A stretch of 64,000 bases of DNA from Bryobacteraceae bacterium (GTDB taxonomy: Bacteria > Acidobacteriota > Terriglobia > Bryobacterales > Bryobacteraceae), in NCBI GenBank assembly GCA_025980665.1, contig JAICXC010000002.1, positions 26,057 through 90,056 of the forward strand. Reading direction: 5' to 3'. The translations under genes and the position numbers were made by a program. The notes beneath the pieces were generated by a model that saw only the letters and a program-made list of their open reading frames with translations, ran no database searches and was not told the origin of the DNA. This document shows positions 29,883 through 38,076 of the stretch, one piece after another; the first letter of the stretch is position 1; every line of letters begins with the position of its first letter.

Positions 29883-30863
29883 CTACGCCATCGGGGGCGG
29901 CTGTGGTGGCGGTTGCTGGGGCGTACGATTCGGAGCGGGCTGCGGATGTCCCGAGCGTATGACGTTCATCGCCGCCCCAATCATGCTGGCGACGTCGGTC
30001 AAGTTAGCCGGAACAATCAGGGTGTTTCCCTGCTTGGCCAGATTGCCGAACTGATTGATGTACTGCTCGGCAACACGGAGCTGCACGGCTTCAAAGCCGC
30101 CCGGAGCCAGGATGGCGGCGGCCACTTCGCGGATGCCCGATCCCGTGGCGTTGGCGACCGTCATAATGGCCGACCCCTGTCCTTCGGCCTCGTTGATCTG
30201 CTGTTGCTTGCGAGCTTCGGAAGCCTTGATCACCTGCTGTTTTTCGCCTTCCGCCTTGTTGATGGCGGCGTCGCGGACGCCTTCCGAGGTCAGAACGATG
30301 GCGCGCTTTTCGCGTTCCGCGCGCATCTGTTTCTCCATCGCGGCCAAAATGTCTTGCGGCGGAGTAATGTTCTTGATTTCGTAGCGGAGAACCTTGACGC
30401 CCCAGGCTTCCGAAGCCTTGTCGACCTCGTTTACAACTTGTGTGTTAATGGTAGCCCGCTCCTCGAAAGTCTTATCCAGATCGATCTTGCCGATTTCGCT
30501 GCGTAATGTCGTCTGGCATAGCTGGACAATCGCGAAACGGTAATCCGTGATTCCATAGGACGCCCGTTCCGGATTCAGCACCTTCAGATAAAGGACTCCG
30601 TCCACGCCCACCTGAACGTTGTCGCGCGTGATGCAGACCTGCTCGGGGATATCGTAGGTCTGCTCCTTGAGGGAGTGCCGGTAGCGGATCACATCGACGA
30701 ACGGAGTTAGTACGTGGAATCCCGCGCCTAGCGTTCCGCTGTAGGTTCCCAGGCGCTCCACAACGAAGGCGTTCTGTTGAGGAACCACGACCGCCGTCTT
30801 TACCAGGACGATGATGATTAATAAAGCCAGAAACGCGACGACAAGAATCAGAGGATCCATCAA
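29883..30863 (-). CDS. SPFH/band 7 (stomatin/QmcA-like) protein
   Basis: VVVPQQNAFVVERLGTYSGTLGAGFHVLTPFVDVIRYRHSLKEQ. Confidence 0.92.
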   Translation of the reverse strand: MMDPLILVVAFLALLIIIVLVKTAVVVPQQNAFVVERLGTYSGTLGAGFHVLTPFVDVIRYRHSLKEQTYDIPEQVCITRDNVQVGVDGVLYLKVLNPERASYGITDYRFAIVQLCQTTLRSEIGKIDLDKTFEERATINTQVVNEVDKASEAWGVKVLRYEIKNITPPQDILAAMEKQMRAEREKRAIVLTSEGVRDAAINKAEGEKQQVIKASEARKQQQINEAEGQGSAIMTVANATGSGIREVAAAILAPGGFEAVQLRVAEQYINQFGNLAKQGNTLIVPANLTDVASMIGAAMNVIRSGHPQPAPNRTPQQPPPQPPPMA

Positions 30864-30870
30864 TTCTCCC

Positions 30871-31308
30871 TTAGGTGCCTTTTATGTACAGCGTCAGCCC
30901 TTCCACGCGTTCGACTTTAGGACGCCCGGCACGGCGGATCGCTTGCGGCCCGGCATTGCATGCCGTCCAGGAAGCTCCCCGCAGTTCCACTTTGCCGATC
31001 GCTCCCGGGGCAATGTCCTCCAGGGCAAGCGCGGTTTCGCCGATCAGCGAATCCACTTTATATCCGTGTTTCCCGCTCAATTTGAATTTTTCCATCAGGG
31101 GCTTGCGGAAAAACGCCAGTGAAATAGCCGAGAAAAATGAAAACAGCAGCCACGGCGCCCAGCCCGGCAAATCGGGAGCGATCCAGAACACCAGCCCCGT
31201 CACCAGTCCGGAGATGCCCAGGAACATAAAGAAAAAGGTGCCGGGCGTGATCATTTCGCATGCCAGCAGCACCAGCCCGACGATCATCCACATCCACCAG
31301 GTAAGCAC
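30871..31308 (-). CDS. NfeD family protein
   Basis: N-terminal TM segments, C-terminal OB-like SLIGETALALEDIAPGAIGKVELRGASWTA; adjacent to SPFH gene. Confidence 0.88.
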   Translation of the reverse strand: MLTWWMWMIVGLVLLACEMITPGTFFFMFLGISGLVTGLVFWIAPDLPGWAPWLLFSFFSAISLAFFRKPLMEKFKLSGKHGYKVDSLIGETALALEDIAPGAIGKVELRGASWTACNAGPQAIRRAGRPKVERVEGLTLYIKGT

Positions 31309-31357
31309 GGAGCTATTGTGTCATAACCTATGGCACCGTATAGAATAACTTAGAACT

Positions 31358-31639
31358 ATGCAAGATTGGGGATTCGCACAAGCTCATCCGGCCGAGCAAT
31401 TGGCACGTATCCATTATTTTTCGATGTGCAAAATCGAAGAAGGCCCCGAGATCGAGATGACCATTACTGTCAAGGAATTTTTCACGCCCAAAGATCCTGC
31501 CCTTGTGTTTTTCGCACAGGCGGATAAGCAGACCAATCAGAAGATCGCGGCGTACACTCCTTGCGGCTGGGGCCGGACCCTGCTCGAAGCCTTGGAAGAA
31601 TGCGTCCGGGCGGTCAACCGATTCCCGTATCAGGGGTAA
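31358..31639 (+). CDS. small hypothetical protein
   Basis: 93-aa ORF with plausible composition. Confidence 0.5.
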   Translation: MQDWGFAQAHPAEQLARIHYFSMCKIEEGPEIEMTITVKEFFTPKDPALVFFAQADKQTNQKIAAYTPCGWGRTLLEALEECVRAVNRFPYQG

Positions 31640-31779
31640 CGTACTGAGCCAGTTGACATGCTAGCGAGGGTGCCTGCACAACGGCGTTTCTCAGGAGTAA
31701 ACCTCATCTATACCCACGCGGGCCAACTTCCTAGAACCGGACTTCGGGACCACTCTGGGCTCTCAGGGGTCCGACCCAA

Positions 31780-32358
31780 TCAGCAGGCGCAGTCCTTATC
31801 CAGCATCGGCTGGAGCCGAAGCATAATGGAGCGCTGTAGCAGCACCGGGTAGAGATGAACGACTACACCCGGCAACAGCATCCACAGTGCGGCGCTCCGC
31901 GGGTGCCTGCTGAAAAGTGCGAGGACGGCCAATAATACGTGGATGGCAAAGCACGTTCCGTGAGCGCTGACATTGCCTCGGATACCCTGTTCCAGGGAGG
32001 GTAGGCCAGCCCTTTTGCCCGAGAATCCCCGCATAGGTTTGGTCACAAGACGATTCCATCCAGAGACATCAAGCAGCCAACCGAAAATTCCGACGCCGAG
32101 GATGCGGTGGAGCACGCGCTCCCCCGTAGGCACGCGGAACCATTCGCGAGGCACACGTCGCATAACGGGTGCGGCCACTGCGGGCCCGAGGCTGAAGGTT
32201 ACCCCGACTACCCCCACCGCATACCACGGATTGCTCGGCCCGAGCACGAACCAAAACACAGTCAGATACACGGCAAAGAATAGCAATATGAGCCGGTACC
32301 AGACGCTCTGAAAGACGACGTCCATGGGATTTGGTTTCGGTGACGGTTCAGCGCTCAC
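31780..32358 (-). CDS. membrane protein, glycosyl-4,4'-diaponeurosporenoate acyltransferase-like
   Basis: RGNVSAHGTCFAIHVLLAVLALF ... LWMLLPGVVVHLYPVLLQRSIMLRLQPML. Confidence 0.5.
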   Translation of the reverse strand: MSAEPSPKPNPMDVVFQSVWYRLILLFFAVYLTVFWFVLGPSNPWYAVGVVGVTFSLGPAVAAPVMRRVPREWFRVPTGERVLHRILGVGIFGWLLDVSGWNRLVTKPMRGFSGKRAGLPSLEQGIRGNVSAHGTCFAIHVLLAVLALFSRHPRSAALWMLLPGVVVHLYPVLLQRSIMLRLQPMLDKDCAC

Positions 32359-32511
32359 AAGAGTTCCTCTGACCGAACTTATAGTTAGGCTGGTCTGATT
32401 AGACTGGACAACAACCGATCCTGGTCGACTGCTAGCCTGTCAACCAAACCTATACGGTATAACGCACAAACTTGTTCCCCAAGGCGTAAAAGCCGTAGTA
32501 TCCTGAGGCAA

Positions 32512-32976
32512 ATGCCCAAAGCTGCCGCAACTACACGCGAGACACTGATCAAAGCGCTGAACGAGGATCTTTCGCGCGAGTATCAGGCGATTATCTCCTA
32601 CGTCAACTATTCGCAGGTGCTCAAGGGTGCCGCTTACATGAACATCGCGGCCGAACTCGAGATTCATGCCAAACAAGAGTTGGACCACGCTCTTCAGGTC
32701 GCGAATCACGTGGATTACCTGGGCGGGATGCCTTCCGTAACTCCCAAGCCCGTCAAGACTTCGGAGAAGGCGGAAGACATGCTCAAGTTCGATCTGGCGA
32801 ATGAGCAAGAGACGATCCGCAACTATCGCCGGCGGGTGAAACAGGCCGATGAACTGAACGAGTTTGCCATCGCGGAAAGTTTGCGCGGCATTCTCGTACA
32901 GGAACAGGATCACCTGATTGCGTTAGCGACTGCCCTGGGCATCGATGCCCCTGATCCCGGAATCGCCGAAGAGTAA
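32512..32976 (+). CDS. ferritin-like/bacterioferritin-type protein
   Basis: Four-helix pattern: LNEDLSREYQAIISYVNYS, ELEIHAKQELDHALQVANHVDYLGG, LVQEQDHLIALATAL. Confidence 0.85.
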   Translation: MPKAAATTRETLIKALNEDLSREYQAIISYVNYSQVLKGAAYMNIAAELEIHAKQELDHALQVANHVDYLGGMPSVTPKPVKTSEKAEDMLKFDLANEQETIRNYRRRVKQADELNEFAIAESLRGILVQEQDHLIALATALGIDAPDPGIAEE

Positions 32977-33031
32977 ACCGCTTTGAATCGCCGATAGCCT
33001 GCCCACACAACGGTAGAATCAAGTTGACGGG

Positions 33032-34348
33032 ATGGCGTCCACCATAGAGTGGGGCGGCACCTTGCGCGCCCTGCGATCTCGCAATTACCGGTTGTTCTTC
33101 GCGGGCCAGAGTGTTTCTCTCATCGGCACGTGGATGACCCGTCTGGCCATGAGTTGGCTCGTCTACCAACTCACCGATTCCGCCTTTCTGCTGGGACTCA
33201 CCACCTTCGTCGGACAGATACCAGCCTTTTTCGTGGCGCCCATCGCCGGCGTGTGGCTTGACCGCTGGAATCGCCATCGCGTACTGGTAATCACGCAGGT
33301 TCTGGCGATGATCCAGTCGCTGGCCCTCGCGGCCCTCGCGTTCACCCATTACATCAATCTGTCGTGGGTTATCGGACTGGCGCTGTTCCAGGGACTGATC
33401 AATGCGTTCGACATGCCCGCGCGGCAGGCGTTCGTGGTCGAGATGATTGAAGATCGGGGCGACCTCGGGAACGCCATTGCCCTAAATTCCTCCATGGTGA
33501 ACGGCGCGAAACTGGTGGGTCCCGCCATCGCTGGGGTGCTGGTCGCGGCTGCCGGTGTCGGCGTCTGTTTTCTGCTGGATGGGATCAGCTACATCGCCGT
33601 GATCTATTCGCTCGCGGCTATGAGGGTCGCGCCGGCACAGCCACGAGTGGCCCAGAAAAGCGCCCTGCAAGAGCTGTCGGAAGGATGGAAATATGTGGTG
33701 GAATCGCCCGCCATCCGCTCGATCCTGCTGTTGCTCGCGCTGGTGAGCGTCATCGGAATGCCCTACACCGTCCTGATGCCTTTGATCGCTGCCGATGTCC
33801 TTCACGGGGGAGCGCACACGCTGGGATTCCTGATGGCGATGTCGGGCGTTGGCGCGCTTGCCAGCGCCATCGGGCTGGCGATGCGAAGAACCGTGCTGGG
33901 CCTGGGGAAGCGGATCGCCATCAGCGCCGCGCTCTTCGGAGGCGGCCTGGTCTTGCTGGGTCTTTCACGATCCCTGGCGGTTTCACTTCTTCTGATGGCC
34001 CTCACCGGCTTCGGTATGATGCAGCAAATGGCCGGCAGTAACACGATTCTGCAAACCATCGCGGCCGACGATAAGCGCGGACGCGTGATGTCCTTTTATA
34101 CGCTTGCGATTCTGGGAATGAATCCCATAGGGAGTCTTCTCGCCGGATCGGTGGCTGCGAAGCTCGGCGTGCCGGCGACCATGGTTGGGGCAGGTGGGAT
34201 CTGCCTGGCCGCGTCCGTATGGTTCTACTGGAAGCTTCCCGAAATTCGCCGGGTGATCCGGCCGATCTATCGGGAGCTCGGAATACTACCGGAGATCGCG
34301 GAAGGAATCGAAAGCGCCACGATACTGCAGACGCCACCCGAGAATTGA
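33032..34348 (+). CDS. MFS transporter
   Basis: 12-TM pattern, LRSRNYRLFFAGQSVSLIGTWMTRLAMSWLVYQLT, AGVWLDRWNRHRVL. Confidence 0.92.
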   Translation: MASTIEWGGTLRALRSRNYRLFFAGQSVSLIGTWMTRLAMSWLVYQLTDSAFLLGLTTFVGQIPAFFVAPIAGVWLDRWNRHRVLVITQVLAMIQSLALAALAFTHYINLSWVIGLALFQGLINAFDMPARQAFVVEMIEDRGDLGNAIALNSSMVNGAKLVGPAIAGVLVAAAGVGVCFLLDGISYIAVIYSLAAMRVAPAQPRVAQKSALQELSEGWKYVVESPAIRSILLLLALVSVIGMPYTVLMPLIAADVLHGGAHTLGFLMAMSGVGALASAIGLAMRRTVLGLGKRIAISAALFGGGLVLLGLSRSLAVSLLLMALTGFGMMQQMAGSNTILQTIAADDKRGRVMSFYTLAILGMNPIGSLLAGSVAAKLGVPATMVGAGGICLAASVWFYWKLPEIRRVIRPIYRELGILPEIAEGIESATILQTPPEN

Positions 34349-34349
34349 G

Positions 34350-34520
34350 CTATGCCGTTCCTTCGAGCGGCGCCCGCCATTTGAAGAGAAAGAAGTGGCG
34401 CCCGCACAGGGAACAGCGGTACGGCGAGAGCAGCCATGACAGGGCCCTCTCAATGGCGTTTCGGACGCCTACGCCCCGAAACTCGACCGATCTGCAATTC
34501 GGGCAATGCGCGGAGGCCAT
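34350..34520 (-). CDS. 56-aa putative zinc-ribbon protein (missed by ORF track)
   Basis: Reverse strand ATG-TAG: MASAHCPNCRSVEFRGVGVRNAIERALSWLLSPYRCSLCGRHFFLFKWRAPLEGTA; paired CPNC / CSLC. Confidence 0.6.
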   Translation of the reverse strand: MASAHCPNCRSVEFRGVGVRNAIERALSWLLSPYRCSLCGRHFFLFKWRAPLEGTA

Positions 34521-34539
34521 AATTCTTTTACTCGATTCT

Positions 34540-34770
34540 TCAGTCTGAAGCGGTTTTCGCCGAAGAGCCTGTTCCCGTAACCGCTCGATTTCGGAAAGAG
34601 GCCGCGGACCCTTGCGCGCTGGGTCCTTGGCCGGGGCCTTGTGTGGCGCGGCTCGCGTCCCGGGCGGCCTTAATCTCTTCCGGGGTTCTCAAGTCGGGCT
34701 CGGAAAGCTTTACGTTTTCCTTCGCCCGCGCTACTTGACGTTTATGTCGTTTCAACAGTCTTTTGTTCAT
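34540..34770 (-). CDS. small hypothetical protein
   Basis: MNKRLLKRHKRQVARAKENVKLSEPDLRTPEEIKAARDAS. Confidence 0.45.
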   Translation of the reverse strand: MNKRLLKRHKRQVARAKENVKLSEPDLRTPEEIKAARDASRATQGPGQGPSAQGSAASFRNRAVTGTGSSAKTASD

Positions 34771-35155
34771 GCGTACCTCGCGGTCCATCCGGAACCCGCG
34801 CCGCTTGAGTCGGCTGGTGGCCGCGCCAAGCCGCTCCCACATTCTCGCTGGGCGTCCGGCGTGGCGGTTTTCTGCGTTGGGCGGCCGCCTCTTTGGCGGA
34901 AGCCCGATCCTTCGCGTGCAGGCTCATATCATCTTCGCTGAAAGTCAGCGTGTGCGTCTCTGCACCATTATCGCTCCGCTCCAGAAGATTCCGGCACAAT
35001 AACGGCAGCTCTTGCATCTGGATGCCGTATCTTCGAACCAGCGCAAGATCGGCCCTCACCACCATCTTCGTCCGCACGCGATCCGTCCCCATGCGCTCGA
35101 ATGCGAAAACGCGGAACGCCAGGTCTTGAGTGAATCCAGTGAGCATGAACTGCAT
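34742..35155 (-). CDS. hypothetical protein
   Basis: MQFMLTGFTQDLAFRVFAFERMGTDRVRTKMVVRADLALVRRYGIQMQELPLLCRNLLE. Confidence 0.5.
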   Translation of the reverse strand: MQFMLTGFTQDLAFRVFAFERMGTDRVRTKMVVRADLALVRRYGIQMQELPLLCRNLLERSDNGAETHTLTFSEDDMSLHAKDRASAKEAAAQRRKPPRRTPSENVGAAWRGHQPTQAARVPDGPRGTHEQKTVETT

Positions 35156-35208
35156 AGTTGCACTCCTCTTTAAACTATCTTTCCCGATCTTCTGAGTGGC
35201 GGGGGCCG

Positions 35209-35511
35209 TCATGAGTGTTGCGTCGCCAGCCGATTACAGGAGGGCCCGTATTCGATCACCAGCCGGTCCTGGCGGGCTGCCCGGCGAGCCTGATCGCAAA
35301 CCTCGAAAACAAACCCTGTGGGCTCATGTTTCTTAAGCGGACTATTGATCTCATGCAAGTGATTCAGCAGCGAGCCTTGGATGTTGTCGCTCTCGCCGAT
35401 ATAGATCCACTCGCGTGCGTTAGAAATGCCATAGACACCCGACATAACAGGCGCATACGTCTGGACCGCATCGGCGGTGAAGTTGCGCGGCGTGAACTGG
35501 TTAAATGGCAT
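35209..35511 (-). CDS. small GIY-YIG-like protein
   Basis: SGVYGISNAREWIYIGESDNIQGSLLNHLHE resembles GIY-YIG core GVY...YIG. Confidence 0.45.
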   Translation of the reverse strand: MPFNQFTPRNFTADAVQTYAPVMSGVYGISNAREWIYIGESDNIQGSLLNHLHEINSPLKKHEPTGFVFEVCDQARRAARQDRLVIEYGPSCNRLATQHS

Positions 35512-35728
35512 GCGATCCGTTTCTTTTTGACGGAGGGACCTTCTTCACCCGATCTGCTGTCAGGCGCATTCGTTCGATAAGCTTCTTGCCCAGATTCAAA
35601 TCATCCGGGTTCGACCGGAAGCCCGGCAGCCTCGAATCGATGAACTCTCTGCGGAAAAGCTGATCCGAAGCCAGACTGCTCAAGAGCTCGATTTCGTGGG
35701 TCGTGAATTTTACGCTGATCTGGACCAT
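35501..35728 (-). CDS. small hypothetical protein
   Basis: 75-aa ORF overlapping start of the preceding gene. Confidence 0.4.
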   Translation of the reverse strand: MVQISVKFTTHEIELLSSLASDQLFRREFIDSRLPGFRSNPDDLNLGKKLIERMRLTADRVKKVPPSKRNGSHAI

Positions 35729-35739
35729 CTACAGTACTC

Positions 35740-36423
35740 TTACGGCCGGAAGTTCGGCTTATTCACAGCGCGGGCCTTGTCCAGAGCCAGCCGATCGTCA
35801 TCGTCCCGCTTTTTTTGCTTGTCCAACTCCCGCTGCGGCGCATCTTCTGCATCCAGCCGTGCAGATTCGACCGCGGCTGCCTCCGCCAGAGTTTCCAGCC
35901 GTTTCGAATACAGCACCATGGCGAAGCTGGCTCGATCACCGGTGCGAACAAGATCGTATGAATATTGGGAGTCTTGCCATCGCGCGAGCACGGGTGCCGC
36001 TTCGGCGTAATTGGAGTGGTAGGCAATCTCGGCCGTGGGCTTAGTGGCTGTTCCATAAGTCGCAGAGATGGCTTGGATCATGTCATCGACACTCATTCCT
36101 TCGACTTTGTAGCGATCGTAGGTGACGATGATTCGAAACAGCTCCCCATTGACGAAGCCCAGCAATCCGTCTTTCACCGGATCCGGCTTGGTTGTACCAG
36201 TCTGGACGGGGGAGCGAATCTCCCAGTTCAATTCCTGTATCAAGGCCGGTCGCTGATGAAGGACTCTCGCTTCACTGGATTTCGATCCCACCTGTTTCGA
36301 TACGGCGGCGAGACTCGCGCCCAGCTTTAATCCACGATAGGTCGACAAATCCGCGGCCGAGAGCATAGATGTTCCCAGCGCGCCGCACAAAAGCGCCATG
36401 ATCCCGCTACGGACGCGGATCAT
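35740..36423 (-). CDS. secreted hypothetical protein
   Basis: Signal peptide MIRVRSGIMALLCGALGTSMLSAADLSTYRGLKLGASLAAVSKQ. Confidence 0.6.
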   Translation of the reverse strand: MIRVRSGIMALLCGALGTSMLSAADLSTYRGLKLGASLAAVSKQVGSKSSEARVLHQRPALIQELNWEIRSPVQTGTTKPDPVKDGLLGFVNGELFRIIVTYDRYKVEGMSVDDMIQAISATYGTATKPTAEIAYHSNYAEAAPVLARWQDSQYSYDLVRTGDRASFAMVLYSKRLETLAEAAAVESARLDAEDAPQRELDKQKKRDDDDRLALDKARAVNKPNFRP

Positions 36424-36656
36424 TTCGCGACTCTTTTTGTCGCGATCGACGGCATGAAGAGTTGCGATGATTTCTTCCAACTGAAAAATGCCCACCCGGC
36501 GCACAGCGTGCTAAACGCGACGGCGAGAGAGATCGCTCCGTAGCCAAACGGGCGCGAGATGAACAATATAGCCGGACTGAACACGAGGGCCACGGCAAGT
36601 AACGCGACGGTCGGCGTGTAACCGGTGCCCGTGGATTTTTGGTAGGACTCAAGCAT
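36420..36656 (-). CDS. small membrane protein
   Basis: Two TM segments; 4-bp overlap with downstream gene. Confidence 0.5.
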   Translation of the reverse strand: MLESYQKSTGTGYTPTVALLAVALVFSPAILFISRPFGYGAISLAVAFSTLCAGWAFFSWKKSSQLFMPSIATKRVAK

Positions 36657-36674
36657 AAGAATCTCCTGTTTACA

Positions 36675-36692
36675 TTAACCAGTATAGGTTAA
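36675..36692. promoter_or_regulatory. perfect inverted repeat TTAACC-N6-GGTTAA in divergent intergenic region
   Basis: Direct reading. Confidence 0.7.
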
Positions 36693-36698
36693 TTTAAC

Positions 36699-36727
36699 TT
36701 GCCAGTCAATTGCAGCGCTGGCATAAT
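36699..36727 (+). promoter_or_regulatory. candidate sigma70 promoter TTGCCA-N17-CATAAT for the XRE gene
   Basis: Direct reading. Confidence 0.5.
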
Positions 36728-36730
36728 AGC

Positions 36731-36758
36731 CAGTGATAGTTCACTGTTGCCGGTGAAC
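36731..36758. promoter_or_regulatory. nested operators: CAGTGA-N4-TCACTG overlapping GTTCAC-N8-GTGAAC
   Basis: Direct reading; lies between predicted -10 and the ATG. Confidence 0.7.
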
Positions 36759-36769
36759 CAAAGAGGCCT

Positions 36770-37636
36770 TTGATGGATGTTTCGCTATTGATTCGGCACC
36801 GCTTAAACGAACTGGAACTCGACCAGAAGGATCTCGCTGCAGCCGCTCAGGTCACCGAATCCTACATTTCTCAGCTCCTGACCAGAAAGAAAGTGCCTCC
36901 CGCGCCAGGACGCACGGACCTCTATGACCGGATGAGCGAGTTCTTAAGATTGCCTGCGGGAGAGCTTTCGAAACTCGCAGACATACAACGGCAGGAGGAT
37001 CTCAAGAAGCGAGTGACGGAGCCGCCGCAGCCTCTGTTTAAGGAGACTCGCGATCTGGTGCTTCGCAAGTGCGATCCGGAAAAGCGGCGCGAGGTACGAC
37101 GCATTTTCGAAAAGGAACCCTTTGGGGAATTTGAGCGGCTGATCACGCAGAAGCTTCTCGACGTGGCTCAGGGGATCGCCAAAGAGGAATTGCGAAGCGA
37201 AGAATGGCTTCGTCTCATGGCCCAACTTAGCGGCCGCACCTATGAGCAGATGCGAGTCGCGATCCTGGACTTCCTCGACACCGACGTCTTTCATGTTTCG
37301 CTTGAAAACTGCGTGTCCTTCCTCGATCCGATGATCGACTCTTGGGACATCGACGTAAAGACGTTTGGCATGGAAGTGGTTCTGAACCGCCGCCTGACAC
37401 CCGGACGTTTGAAACGGTTCGAGTTTACGGAGCGTGAAGCTCAACCGGTTTTTGCGCTGGAACCGGGCTTCGAACAATTCCTGCGCGACAAATCCCTAAG
37501 CGGCGACGCAACCGAAGACGAAATCGAGTTCCTGAGAGCGCTGAAGTTCAAAGGAAGACGACCGGCTCCCCTGTACTACTACCGGGAATTGCAGAACTTG
37601 AGGGACCCGCTTCACTTCACGCCGGGACGGGCGTGA
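36770..37636 (+). CDS. XRE-family HTH regulator
   Basis: RLNELELDQKDLAAAAQVTESYISQLLTRKKVPPAP helix-turn-helix plus large C-terminal domain. Confidence 0.8.
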   Translation: MMDVSLLIRHRLNELELDQKDLAAAAQVTESYISQLLTRKKVPPAPGRTDLYDRMSEFLRLPAGELSKLADIQRQEDLKKRVTEPPQPLFKETRDLVLRKCDPEKRREVRRIFEKEPFGEFERLITQKLLDVAQGIAKEELRSEEWLRLMAQLSGRTYEQMRVAILDFLDTDVFHVSLENCVSFLDPMIDSWDIDVKTFGMEVVLNRRLTPGRLKRFEFTEREAQPVFALEPGFEQFLRDKSLSGDATEDEIEFLRALKFKGRRPAPLYYYRELQNLRDPLHFTPGRA

Positions 37637-37660
37637 AATGGCGCGTTCATTCGAAGGATA

Positions 37661-37912
37661 TCAGCGAGTGGTGCCGTTACCCTGGGCCACGGTTGCCTTG
37701 CCTTTATGCGTGTGGGCCGGATAGTGATCGAAAAGCCATTTCTCGATCTTCTCTTTTTGAGTGGCCAGTACGACGCGTTGCCATTTTACGATACCGGTAC
37801 GCTCACTGTACTCGGCCATGACGTAAGAACCCTCGTTGAGCACCTCGATAAGGCCGTCCGTCTTGGCCCGCTTGAAGTGATAGGAAGAAAGTGTGGGATG
37901 GCGATCTTGCAT
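37661..37912 (-). CDS. small hypothetical protein
   Basis: 83-aa ORF, SERTGIVKWQRVVLATQKEKIEKWLFDHYP. Confidence 0.5.
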   Translation of the reverse strand: MQDRHPTLSSYHFKRAKTDGLIEVLNEGSYVMAEYSERTGIVKWQRVVLATQKEKIEKWLFDHYPAHTHKGKATVAQGNGTTR

Positions 37913-37957
37913 CTGAAACTATGATAGCATATAACCCGAAATTTAGCCTTCCAGCCG

Positions 37958-37987
37958 GAAAATGCCTGAAAATGCTGGACAATGCTA
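37958..37987. repeat. three 10-bp direct repeats GAAAATGCCT/GAAAATGCTG/GACAATGCTA adjoining TGc-TATACT
   Basis: Direct reading. Confidence 0.75.
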
Positions 37988-38076
37988 TACTGGGGACGTA
38001 CCGGAAGTCATACCGCGCCCGTCCGTTGGTTTAAGTTCCTGCCTGGCTCGCTGATTCCCGCTTCTAAACACACTTA

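Noticed and set aside
29883-31308. SPFH + NfeD pair as a novel membrane system
   Set aside because: Well-known conserved operon arrangement
37958-37987. CRISPR-like short repeats
   Set aside because: Only three 10-bp units without spacers; better explained as a promoter-proximal regulatory repeat
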